NCBI GenBank assembly: GCA_016987375.1
Contig: PJRA01000443.1
Span: 738,930 to 802,929, forward strand
DNA: 64,000 bases
Reading direction: 5' to 3'
Source: Brachionus koreanus
Taxonomy: Eukaryota; Rotifera; Eurotatoria; Ploima; Brachionidae
The notes under the pieces are model-generated. The model saw nothing but the letters and a program-made list of their open reading frames with translations. It was not told the origin of the DNA and did no database searches. Below, piece by piece: positions 24,065-34,900 of the stretch. Numbering within the stretch: position 1 is the first letter of the stretch; each line of letters opens with the position of its first letter. Both the position numbers and the translations under genes were made by a program.

Positions 24065-25372
24065 TTACTTTATAACAGGATAGAGCTCTTTGTGCGTGTA
24101 GATTTTGGCATGTCCTAAGCCAAAACGCTTGTGAAATTCGACCAGTTTAACAGGTGGAAAGTGTTTGGGTCGCTTTTGATCGCATATTTTCATCAAGTCA
24201 CGACTTCTGTCTTGCGGTATGAGCATGTCATCTTCAGCATGAAGTATCAATATTTTACACTTTATTCTAACAATACTAAATAATTAAAATTATAGAAAAA
24301 ATTGTTAAATTTTATATTTCTAGATAAAGCAACTTTTCAGCATTATTAAAATGAATATTTAGTGTTTTCAAAGCCTCTTCACCCATTTGAATTATCCACG
24401 GATTATTTAGAAACAAAGGTGATATTACATATTCTTTGGCTGCTTGACTAATGTTGTAAAACGGCGCCTCCAATATCACACCAGCTGGTGGAGCTTAAAA
24501 GAACAATTCAAAATACACAATTATCATGTATTATTGATTTTAAAAAAAAATTTACACTCAAAAGCTGACAATATTTTAGCTGCATGCGAAGATATTCTTA
24601 ATTAAAATTTAATCTTATGAAAAAAATTTTTTTTTCGAAATAAATTTAAACCCTGTTCCAAGACTGTGTCCCCATAAAAATATTCTGCTTCTATTTTGAA
24701 AGGCTTTAATAAAATTGTTCAACTCAAGAACATCATTTACACATCCAATTTCACTTGGTGTGCCAGTCGAGTCACCAAATCCTCGATAATCAATGGCGAA
24801 AACATGATAGCCTAGCTGTGCTAAACTTTGACACAACTTTGTTCGGCCATAATCAGACCTAATAACTCATATTGATCAAATATTAGTATTCAAGCTTACA
24901 TTTTACCTATCTCGGTCGTTTCCATGAACGTATATAACCACTGGGCGTTCATCATAAACTTTAAAATAAGTGTCAAAGTGTTCCTTGAGGCTTTTTTGGC
25001 TATCGGTTGAAAAATTATACTCTAAAGGAGGTGGTATAAAGTGCCTTTATATTACAAATAAATATGTACATGATAATTTTTTAATTTATTTGTACCAAAT
25101 TCCCACTCTAACTTTTGGTTCAACGTCCAGATAAAAATTATGAACATTGTACTGTTCGTATTTAGGCGGATTTGTCAAATTACGCATTGGCCAATTCACT
25201 TAATGCAGACAGTTTTTTTCAAATAATTATTTTTTTCTCAAATTTTACTGTAATTCATGAATATCATGTACCGGGCTGTCTCCGGTGTAATGTACAATAG
25301 CAAGTGTATACCAGCATATACAAAAAAATAAAGATACAAAATGAATCTGGCTATTGAAAGTAAAAAATTCAT
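24065..25372 (-). CDS. ABHD12: ABHD12-like lysophospholipid/monoacylglycerol lipase
   Basis: Serine hydrolase of the alpha/beta-hydrolase fold; ABHD12 relatives hydrolyse lyso-phosphatidylserine and 2-arachidonoylglycerol at ER or cell membranes. Seven exons join in phase. The N-terminus (MNFLLSIARFILYLYFF) is a signal-anchor helix. Family motifs follow: NFYLDVEP, VVIYVHGNDRDR, YGRTKL, IDYRGFGDSTGTPSE, then the nucleophile elbow GHSLGTG (catalytic Ser), LEAPFYNI, HAEDDMLIP (catalytic Asp), and the C-terminal FGLGHAKIY (catalytic His). Splicing at GT-AG restores VGIW-HFIPPPLEY and AEN-IVRIKCKILIL across introns. It lies between CHK2 and GSTO-b with about 250 nt on either side, all on the minus strand. 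Confidence 0.93.
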
Positions 25373-25627
25373 TTTTTTTGTCTCATTAAAATTTTGAATA
25401 AAAATTTTGTAAAATTTTCTCCATAATTTTGGAAAAAAAACTAAATATAGAATATAAAATAGTAAAATAAATCACGTGATTCTAAAAAATTCAAGCAAAA
25501 AAAAAACCATGCAAATTAGAAAAATTTTATTACAAAACAAAAATCATAGGAAACAAAAAAAGTATATATGCGGATGATAATTTTAGTTTAGTTTATTACC
25601 TAATTAATTTAAAACAAATCGGACATT

Positions 25628-27413
25628 TTATTCACTAGTTTTAAGCTTTTTACAATTGGACTCTTCAATTTGACTCGAGTTTTGACGTTTTTTCGACTCG
25701 TTGCACATCATCTCATCAGCCTTTTTGATTATCTCGGGACTGTTCTTCAACCAGTCATGCTCAAGCACTTGATCTAAACTAAAACGATCTAGCGGATCTA
25801 CACACATTAGCTTTTTGATTAGATCAATCGCTTCTTTGGAAACATGTGACCAATATTCATGTGGAAAACTATAAGCTCCTTTGATTATTTGCTGTTCCAT
25901 GGTTTGAATGGACTTTTCGTCGGAAAACGGCGGAAAGCCAACCAAGCAAATGTACAGAATGACGCCCAGACTCCAATTGTCAATTTTGTTGGTGTAAGCG
26001 CCTTGGCCGCGAGTTTTGAGCACCTCGGGCGCCAAATAATTGGGCGTACCGCAAAATGTTTTCATCACTGAGGTTGAGTCAAAAAATCTCGATAAACCAA
26101 AATCAGTTATTTTTATCAAACTTTCATTTGTTTCATTAGATACTAAAAGAATATTTTCCGGTTTTAGGTCTCTATGAGTTATTCCCTGATCATGTAAATA
26201 CTAAAAAAATTAAAAATTTGATGCATGCAAAAATATCTTTTTTTTATTTTTCATTTTTCTATTTACTTTAATTGCTTGAACCATTTGATAGAATAAAAAT
26301 TTAGCTGTAGACTCTTCATATTTTTCTATGTCAACTATTTTATCGAACAATTCACCACCTTCTACTCTTAAAAAACAATATCATTTATCAATTACTATTT
26401 GATAAATAAATAGCTTACAATTCTAAGACTATAAAAACTGTGTCCGATGAATCAATTACTTCTTTTATCTTTATAATGCAAGGCTTAAAAAAGAAAAAAA
26501 ATTTTTTTTTAAATAAAAATTTTCACTCTTTTTTCGTTACATGCTGCAATTTTTTGAGAATATTTATTTCAGACAATATTTGATCATTCAAATCCTTGAC
26601 TAAAATATTAAACAAAAATAAAATTTAAAGCCTAATAAAAACTCATACTGTTTTATGCTTTCCATTGATGGTAAATGTTTTTTTCGACACTATTTTAACT
26701 GCATATTTTTCACATGTATTTTTTTCAAAGGCCAATTTGACTTCACCATATGCGCCCCTAAATAAAACATAATTAGAAGCATTTTTTCCTTTTTCTCAAT
26801 GTTTCTTTACTTTCCCAGAGTTTTGGTAATTGTGTATTTGTCTCTCAATTGACTAGGATAAAACTTATCATCCGAACTCTCCAAATCAATGAATATGAAA
26901 GCTTTGTTGTCTTTTTTGGACAGAGAAATTTCGCAATTGTTTTTCAACGCCTGTATTCTGCCTTTGCCAAGCTTTTCTCCGTTTATAAATGTTCCATTTG
27001 TGCTCAAATCTTCGAGCAAAGCGTGCGATCCGGTTTTGATTGAAAACTCCTTGAAAAATTTAATTCCGAATAAAAAAAATCTTGAAATTTCTAAAATTTA
27101 CTCTTTTTATTTTAAAATGAATGTTGCTATACGCAGTTGCGGCGCAAATCAAGCTATCTCGCGACAGAACCACGTCGCAATCAGAGCGTCTGCCGAATGT
27201 GGTAATTTCATTGCCTAAATCTGAGAACAAACACCAAAATGAGATTTTGTGCATTTAATTTTTGTACTTACCAACACGAGAGAACGCCGGGCTGATCGGC
27301 AACAGACTGGCCCATGTGCCGTCCTTTTTATCACTTAGTTCGGCTTCGTTTTGATTACAAATGAGCTCGTTTACACCCTGAGTCGGGATTTGGCTCTGTC
27401 TGTAATCACACAT
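25628..27413 (-). CDS. CHEK2: checkpoint kinase 2 (FHA-domain Ser/Thr kinase)
   Basis: DNA-damage checkpoint kinase normally activated by ATM. Eight exons (27413-27272, 27220-27102, 27049-26811, 26757-26649, 26594-26541, 26483-26419, 26366-26267, 26200-25628) join in phase to 466 residues. A short N-terminal SQ/TQ segment (RQSQIPTQG) is a possible ATM target. The FHA domain has FGRRSDCDVV, SNIHFKI and LSTNGTFING. The kinase has the glycine loop LGKGAYGEV, AVKIV lysine, HRDLKPEN, DFGLSRFFD, the T-loop TFCGTPNYLAPEV and WSLGVILYICLVGFPPFS. The C-terminus has basic clusters (KKRQNSS, CKKLKTSE) that could be a nuclear signal. The start was moved from an upstream in-frame codon to MCDYRQSQ, five bases after a TTTTTAG acceptor. 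Human DFG is followed by HSK; here it is LSR. Confidence 0.95.
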
Positions 27414-28472
27414 ATCTTCTAAAAACTTATTTATATTTATAGCCAAAATTAATATCGAACACAAGTTTAACAAAATAAACTCAAAAATCATAAATTAATC
27501 TTTTCAAATCGGAATAGATAGAATATTATTATTAGTGAAGATGTAAAATAGAGAATTATTTTGCATAAATTTTGAGTCTGACCTAACAGAGCCCGGTAAT
27601 GGACTAAATTATGCCAAGTTTGCAGACAATACGCCTTGATTTTACTTAATTTTTTAAGTTCAGGGCTGATTTAGATATTTGAAATTAATCAAAAATAAAA
27701 TGAAATAAAATAAAATTTTAAATATATTATGTATAGAATATTATTAAGAACATTGTTACCAGTTGTGAGCAAATTATGCTTTTCTACTTCAATATCACAA
27801 AATAATACTATCTTTTAGCTTTAAATTTAAATTAAATCAAATAATTTGAATAATTTCGATTTAGTTGAATAATTGAAAGAATTTTTTTTCGTTTTTCCAA
27901 ACACATGACTCATTTAATTTAGATAAAATATTTTTAAAATTAAATTTTTAAGTTGTTAAGTTTAAAACAGTTTTTTTGTTTAATAAAATTTTGATCTAAT
28001 CTAGTTTTGATTCAAAAAAACAAAAAAAATTTTTTTTTTCCAGATTATCTTTTATTATCTAAATTGTCAAATATTAGATTTAGATGGTAGGCATTTTTGA
28101 AAAAAAATCTAAATAAAAAGTACAATTGATAGCTTATCTTAAATTCTGAAAAAAAAAAAAAGTTACCTGATTGTTTCAACGTAGCGAATTTTTTTTTTTT
28201 TTAAATTAAAATTTCAAAAAATAAAAAATTCAAATATTATTTTACTATTGTCGCCTGGATACAAAAAATAAGTGTTCAATTTTAAAATAATTAGCGCGTG
28301 GTTAAAAAAAATTAATCAAATTTTTTTTTTTTTTGATCAAAGCCGTAAAAATTTATTAAAAGCAAATTTTAATTTTAATAATTTTTTTTTTGTTTTTAAA
28401 TATTTTTGAAGCTAAACGAAAAAAAAAATCAAAAATTTTATTTAATATATATTTATATAAGAACAGTGGTTT
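27414..28472. other. intergenic, nothing recognised
   Basis: AT-rich spacer between the CHK2 start and the stop of the EF-hand gene. It contains long A and T runs only; no exon-like segment was seen. Confidence 0.6.
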
Positions 28473-29133
28473 TCAAATTTCATCGTTTTTCAAGCTCTTA
28501 CAAGAGTCTTGTTTGTAAATGGCGTTTTTGATCTGAGGGTCAGTTGAAATGCCCTCGAAAAAATCATTTCTTTTGATCGAGCCAGATTTAGTCTTGTCAA
28601 ACTTGTCCATTAAGCAATCAACTTTTCGGTTAGAATCGTTCTCAGTAAGTTTAATACCAGCATAAAGCTCATGTACAGCTTTGACTATTTTTTGTATCTC
28701 TTCTTTGGTCAATAGCTCATTGCATTCACTGTCATAAATCTGAAAAGAGGCTCTTAGCTTGTCTTTGGATTTTCCCCTAGAGGTTAAACTGCACGCAATT
28801 ATAAACTCATTGAAATCTTTCATTAATTTTTTTTCTTATAATTATCATGATAAAAATTGGATTAGAAAAAAACATACCGATTGTGTTGGTGTTCGCTTTG
28901 TCAAAAATGCTGAACACATTGTCGCAGAAGCGCTTGGCTCTTACACTGGGAAAGAGCTCTTCGTAAATTTTTATGAATTCTTTTTTGTTCAGACGACCCG
29001 ACGGGCAGTCGAGCATGAAGCCTTTGTGCCATTTGATGATCTCCGCTCGGCTCATCTGAGTCGACAAAGTCAGAGCTTCCAATTCGGCTTCGCTCAAAGC
29101 TTCACTAGTCGACTTGGACGATTTAAGCCCCAT
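28473..29133 (-). CDS. neuronal calcium sensor family EF-hand protein
   Basis: Two exons (29133-28878, 28816-28473) give 199 residues, the usual size for frequenin/neurocalcin/hippocalcin relatives. The ATG chosen starts MGLKSSKS, a good N-myristoylation signal typical of the family. Conserved NCS features are IIKWHKGFMLDCPSGRL (degenerate first EF hand with the CPSG motif), the hydrophobic groove and DFNEFIIACSLTSRGK. The calcium loops are poor: EF2 (DKANTNTIDFNE) has Ala and Thr where acidic residues are expected, EF3 is DSECNELLTKEE, and EF4 (DKTKSGSIKRND) is plausible. Calcium affinity is therefore probably reduced, or only one or two sites work. The exact NCS subfamily cannot be assigned. 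Confidence 0.88.
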
Positions 29134-29929
29134 TTTCACTTAAAAAACTCTAAATAATTGAAATTAATGCTCCGATATAATTTATCATTAGAAATTAGAC
29201 ATGTCTGGCTTGTTGATAGAATTGCCTAAGTGTTAAATTAATGAATAATAAACAGCTAAAAACACATTTTCTCAATGAAGATCTATTTCATGTAACAAAA
29301 ATAATTTTCTAAATTATAATTTTGTATAACATTGAAAATTTCCACAAGACTGAATTGAGATAAAGCATTATTTACGTAAAATAGAAAAAGCAAGTTTCGC
29401 TTAATCCAGCTTATTTTTAAACACTAGGCAAAATTTTATAAACAAATGCCATCAGGCTTCAATGAAAAATAAAATTTCATATATATTTATACCAAGATAA
29501 TATATACCCGAGAGTTTAGTTCTAATTGATAACAGTAATGCTAGTGGATTCAAGCAGTATCTTTTATGTGATGAAGAAAAAATTATTTATTCAATGTTGA
29601 TTGCATACAAATTTTGGAAACAAGATCTTCCGAAGTTTCAAATCAAATTCCTATTATTCATTGTCATTTGAAGAATCAAGAAAATTTTTTTTTTTTTTAA
29701 ATTCCGGAAACAAACATTATAATAAATCGATATATTTTAAAATATCTTAAATTTTTGATTTTAACTGAACAATTAAATATTAATTTAAAAAAAAAAGAGC
29801 TTTGAGTTAAAATAAATTGCATTGTGATTTTTTGTTAAATTTTATTTGTCAAAATAATTTCATTTATTTCGCAATAAAGTAGATTTAAATTTAAAAATTT
29901 TAATTTATTTTTTTTTTAAATTTTTCCCA
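29134..29929. other. divergent intergenic region
   Basis: Shared upstream region of the minus-strand NCS gene and plus-strand MED16. AT-rich; no coding segment or recognisable motif. Confidence 0.5.
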
Positions 29930-32900
29930 ATGGACTATCTTTATTTGGTTGATTTGAAAAATTTTTTGACCGATACAGAACTTTCGCCAGACTCAGACTA
30001 TTTCAGTTGTGTCGTGTCCAGCTTGAATATAGCCGCCATATCGACCAACTGCTGTGTTTACATTCTGCCATTAGAAAAACCAAATGAACTAAAACCAGTG
30101 ACGTTGAGCAAAAGCCCATGCATTCATCTCAGTTGGAGCCATGATGGACAATACTTGCTTACTTTTTTAAAGAATGGACTAGTGAATGTTTTTAACATAA
30201 AAGTAGAAACTAAATTTAGGTCTATTTTAGATAATTTTATTTAAAAAATTTAATTTAGACTAACTCGTTGGATTCGATTAAAAACTTGTTTTCATCTGAA
30301 CTTAATTTTAATGACATACTGGCCATAAAACCATTTAGCAAAGCTCCAAAAGTACTTTAAAATTTAGCATGTGCACTTTTTTTCTACAATATTATTTGTT
30401 CTAGATATGCTTTAATGTCGAAAAAAACGATTCGAGCAATTATTTTGAGAAATTTGGTCACAAAAATTTTGGCTTAGGCAAAACCGAGTCTGGTGTTATG
30501 CATGATGGATTTTTGATTTTGGCAAAATCAGGAATAGTAAAGAAAAAAAAAATAATAAAAAAAAATTGCTATAAAAATTTTTTCTTTTTTTTTGTTTAGC
30601 TGCATTTTATAATAATTGAATCAGATGGTACCAAAAATCAGATTGAAAAATTAAAATTTGATTTAAATCTAAATGATTTGCTAGTAAGCAATGGTGAAAA
30701 TAGTGAAGAGATTAGTTTTGATCTGGGCGATTTTTCTTTCGAGGAAGATGGTTCAATAAATATAATCCTGAGCCATTTTGACTCAAGACCAGTTTTTTTA
30801 TTCAAAGTAATTTTATTCTATCTATTCACATATTTAAATAAAATAAATGAATAAATAAAGTTAAATGCCAAATATTCAATAGATGAATTTTGCATTGAAG
30901 GAACAGCTAGTCTGGTAGGAAATTTTAGCCTTTCAATAGACCAGTCCGATTCAAAGAGTCATCTAATTTTTACCAGTCACGAAGGCGCCCAAAGTGTGTG
31001 TGTAGCTCTCAAGTCAAATATGATCCAGTTCTACAAACTTGATGAAAATTTTTCCTTTTTCAATAGTGTTCAATGTCCGAGCAGTCTGACGGGACTTTCG
31101 GTACCCAAAAACTATACTCTATACAAGAATCTAGTTGAAAATCATTTGCTGAGCGATGCTGTTTCCATAATTGCCAGCTATCAAAATGGCACGCTAGGAT
31201 TCATTGATATTCAAACTCAAAATCACAAGCACACCGAGTCAATACCTTATAAAAACGAAATTCACAATTTTGAATTGTCCGATAGAATTGGCTTATCAAA
31301 GAAAATAAAATTTTCCCAAGAATTTGTGGTCAGTTTAGATCAGACTTTTTCAGGCGTGATGGCAGTTGCTTTAACCAATTTATCCAGACTTGTGGTTTGT
31401 CGAAATCCATTTTTCAAAGAGAACAATAATCAAAACATAGTTATGAATCATCTAAACAATTTATATGAGTATACAATATTTAGTGGTCACGACTATTGGG
31501 ATTTGATGATGAATACAAATCCGAAATTTGTGGACAATTTAATCAAAGTACTAGAGGACAATTTTAACAACAATTTGCTGCCTTCAATGCAGAAAATATT
31601 TTTTTCCAGACACCATAGTCTAATGTTCTCATTGTACAAGCGAAGCCACAGCTACAATTACTTCAGATCTCAAGACATTTTGATCAAATTAATTCTAAAT
31701 CGAATAATGCATACTCTCTCATTTTCTGTTCAATTTAGTCTGAATATGGAGCAAATAAAAAGCAGTGCCGGCTCGGCAAACACACTCACATCATCACAGT
31801 TTATTTCGATTATAGAAAACTTCAATCAACCAAGTGCTATGTCCAATAATTCAATCTTGAATCAGACTCAATTCAAAAACAATCTTTTTAATTATTTAAA
31901 TGAAGTGCTCAAGGTAAAGCCGGATGCACAGACAAATTTTACCGAATTAAAGCAACTTGGACTTAATGACATTGTCAATGCTTTATTGAGTAGAAAAAAT
32001 TATCAGCTATGTATAAATCAACAATTAAAGCATATTTTCCAGTGGGTTATTGACCTGGCATTGTATTTAATAAATATTGTACAAAGTTTCAAATTCAATC
32101 AATCGTCTGCTTATTTTGGCCTTTCGTTGTTAAATGATTTGTGGTTTTTGAATGAAATACGCAAAGCAATTGTAATTGTCAAGCTTATGATTAGTTATAG
32201 CGCCCAAAATCAGACACATACATCGCACCTTTTGATCAACAGTGTTCCTGTATTGCCTGTCAAGTCCTCGATGCAAAAAGATTTTTTGGCCGAGTTGTTT
32301 AAACTGTATTCCAATATTATTCATCGCATTGTTGAAGGTAGATTTTTTTTTATTTCTTGGAGTATTTGTTTAATCACTTACTTAAATGGAAAATTTGAAG
32401 TTAATTATCAATTCAGGATATCATTTAAATAAAACATCTTTATTTCAAAAAATTATCTGATACCAAGTAATATCATTTTTTTGCCTCTTCTTGCTTTAAT
32501 CAGCTAATAACTAATATTAGTAAAAGTAAAATTTTAAAAATTTTAATTGTAATTTGTGAATTTTTATAAGGTAAAATTAGAGAGAGAGAGAGAGGCATAA
32601 AAAAATATAAGTACAGAGAATGTCACATTAACTTTATTCAAATCTATAACAATGAGAAAAACAAAAAAAATTGGCATCAATACAGATGCATTCAAAAATG
32701 TTAGCTAAATAAATTGATGCAATTGACACAATTTAATTAACTCTTTCCAAAAAAAAAACAAAATCTATCTATGTTCATGTTAAGATAGCATAAAACATAC
32801 GGGTTTAAAATTGTGCTCAATATCACTACCACCAAAAACCAAGTTTATACCCGAAACTTTTATTATCCCGGTTTCTTGGCAAATGTTTATTAAGAACCGA

Positions 32901-33937
32901 GTTGGACATGTTCAGTTTGATCCTTAATCGCATATAGGATATTTAACTTTCATTTTATGCCAGTCGATGATATCGTTGCATAGATGCCAAATGTTTTTGT
33001 TGCTTTTAGAATTCACTATCTTAGGAAACTTTCTTCTTTTAGTTGAAGTTGGTCAAAAAAATGAAAAAGTTTTGAATTCATTAGCAAAACTTTATGTGAA
33101 TTTTATCAGTTTTTAAAAATAAAAAATAAAAAATAAAATTTTTTTTTTATGTTGTTTTTGTTGTGATGGATGCAAGTTTTTGTCTTATTAAATAGAGTTC
33201 TGTATGAACATCAGAATCAGAGTACATTAATTGAGCCAATTTTGACTGCTTTTAACTATTGTATTTTTTTGATAAGTGTTGGGTAATTTTTGGCGATAAC
33301 TAATATTTCAAAATTTTTCCTAGGACAAAAAAAAATTTGTCATAAAGTCCAAGTCAAGTAATTTGACTTTGATGATACTGTTAATTGACTTTATTTTTTT
33401 ACTCTTGCATTTATCTAACTCTAAAGAAGGCTCGCAAATTTTGAAAAATATGCTCTGATCGAGCAAAAATAGATCAATATTTCATGTAAAGGATCATATT
33501 ATTTTTGAAAATTTAAAAAAATAAATTTTTTATCCTAAAATTTTATTTAAGGATCGACACTAAATGATGAAAGCGTTATAGATTCTTGTCTGACAATTCA
33601 AGCTGAGACTATAATACGTCCTATGGACGAATTGCTCTTCAAGCTAAAATATTCTTGGCTAGGCAATAGTCAATATTTGTGGTCGAACACTTTAAAATTT
33701 CCTATTGATCATCTGTTTGATAATGAAAAAAAACGCCAAATCTATCCACTATTTGACATTGTTCGTCTAATTCAATTCAGTCGCAGTCCTTCAACAAAAC
33801 AGTGCATTAGATGCGGTAATTATACAGAAGCCACTCTAAATCAAACTCAATTGATTACAAAAAAAAATTGTATTTTCCTCCAAGACTCGGCTAGTGATAA
33901 GTGCTTTTGTGGCGGATATTGGGTTCTTAGCAATTAA
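29930..33937 (+). CDS. MED16: Mediator complex subunit 16
   Basis: Tail-module subunit of Mediator that links activators to RNA polymerase II. Six exons (29930-30202, 30259-30351, 30405-30536, 30600-30806, 30861-32337, 33552-33937) join in phase to 855 residues (human 877). The N-terminal part is a WD40-like propeller (SPCIHLSWSHDGQYLL and later blocks). The middle is helical (DYWDLMMNTNP, WVIDLALYLINIV). The C-terminus has the family zinc-like motif CIRCGNY ... CFCGGYW. Exon 1 could end at AG/GTCTAT, but only the donor at ATAAAA/GTAGAA keeps the next exon open. The last intron (32338-33551) is 1.2 kb, twenty times longer than its neighbours. DHFR starts 130 nt downstream on the same strand. 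Confidence 0.9.
32338..33551. other. unusually long MED16 intron
   Basis: A 1214-nt intron between MED16 exons 5 and 6 (GTAGAT...AAG, phase 1). It contains an AG simple repeat (about 32581-32593) and AT-rich sequence. No nested gene or transposase was recognised on either strand. Confidence 0.7.
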
Positions 33938-34054
33938 AATTTTACTTCATTAATCTTAAATTTTTCAATAAATTTTTTTATTTTATTTTATATTCTAATA
34001 AACTTTAAGAGGTAGTGCTCTAGAATAGAAATATGCATTCGAATAACGTAATTT

Positions 34055-34066
34055 AATATTTTTCAG
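34055..34066 (+). other. splice acceptor abutting the DHFR start codon
   Basis: The pyrimidine-rich TATTTTTCAG ends one base before the DHFR ATG, in an intergenic space of only 130 nt after MED16. It could serve a 5' UTR intron or act as a spliced-leader trans-splice site in a MED16-DHFR operon. Confidence 0.5.
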
Positions 34067-34067
34067 A

Positions 34068-34691
34068 ATGAATAAACTTGTAGATCAGCCTATTAAGTTG
34101 AGCTTGGTTGTAGCCATGAACAGTTCAAATCGAGGCATCGGTTTGAACGGGACAATTCCTTGGACTTTGCCCAAGGATTTAAAATTTTTTTCCAAAATAA
34201 CAACTTTAACTGAAAATCCATCAAAAAAAAATGCCGTCATTATGGGCCGTTTGACTTGGCTCTCAATTCCAGAGAAATTTAGACCACTCAAAAACAGAAT
34301 CAATGTTATAATATCGAGTAAATTGGACAAAGAATCTTTGGCAGAAAATTCGGAAGTTTTATTGTTCAAATCATTTGATGAAGCAATTGACTCTTTGGTT
34401 AATGATCATAAGCACATGATTGAATCAATATACGCAATTGGAGGTTCGATGATTTACAAACAGGCACTTGAATATCCATTTGGATTTTTGTATAGAATTT
34501 ACTTGACACGTGTGTTTTCCGAAATACAATGTGATACTTTTATGCAGCCCGAAAATTTTTTGGACAATTTTTCCAAATTAGAAAACCCAATAAGTGACTT
34601 AGAGAAGTTGAATGTTGAATTTAATAAAATTCAAACTGAGCCCTCAAACAATCTTCAATTTGTATTCGAAATTTATGAAAAAAAGAAATAA
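34068..34691 (+). CDS. DHFR: dihydrofolate reductase
   Basis: Reduces dihydrofolate to tetrahydrofolate with NADPH for thymidylate, purine and amino-acid synthesis. A single exon gives 207 residues, slightly longer than the human 187. Visible motifs: GIGLNGTIPW (Met20-type loop), VIMGRLTWLSIPEKFRPLKNR (NADPH site and folate-contacting Arg), IYAIGGSMIYKQAL (adenine-binding GGS) and CDTFMQ. The catalytic acid is Asp in PWTLPKDLKFF, and the one-residue insertion found in vertebrate enzymes is absent, so this region resembles plant, protist and bacterial DHFRs more than the human one. No thymidylate synthase is fused to it, as expected for an animal. Confidence 0.96.
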   Translation: MNKLVDQPIKLSLVVAMNSSNRGIGLNGTIPWTLPKDLKFFSKITTLTENPSKKNAVIMGRLTWLSIPEKFRPLKNRINVIISSKLDKESLAENSEVLLFKSFDEAIDSLVNDHKHMIESIYAIGGSMIYKQALEYPFGFLYRIYLTRVFSEIQCDTFMQPENFLDNFSKLENPISDLEKLNVEFNKIQTEPSNNLQFVFEIYEKKK

Positions 34692-34900
34692 TAAAAATTC
34701 TAAAAAAAAAAAAGACAATTTATTTGTTTCTTAATATTGCAAAAAATGACTAAATTCTTGCAAAATAAAAAAAAAAATTTTTGTCTAAATTCTACGATTA
34801 TCATATTTTATTATAAAATTTTTTTATTTCTCATTTAATTTAGTCTAATTATTTAAATAAAATAAAATTGGTTTTTTTTTCACTGATGTTTCAATCTTAA

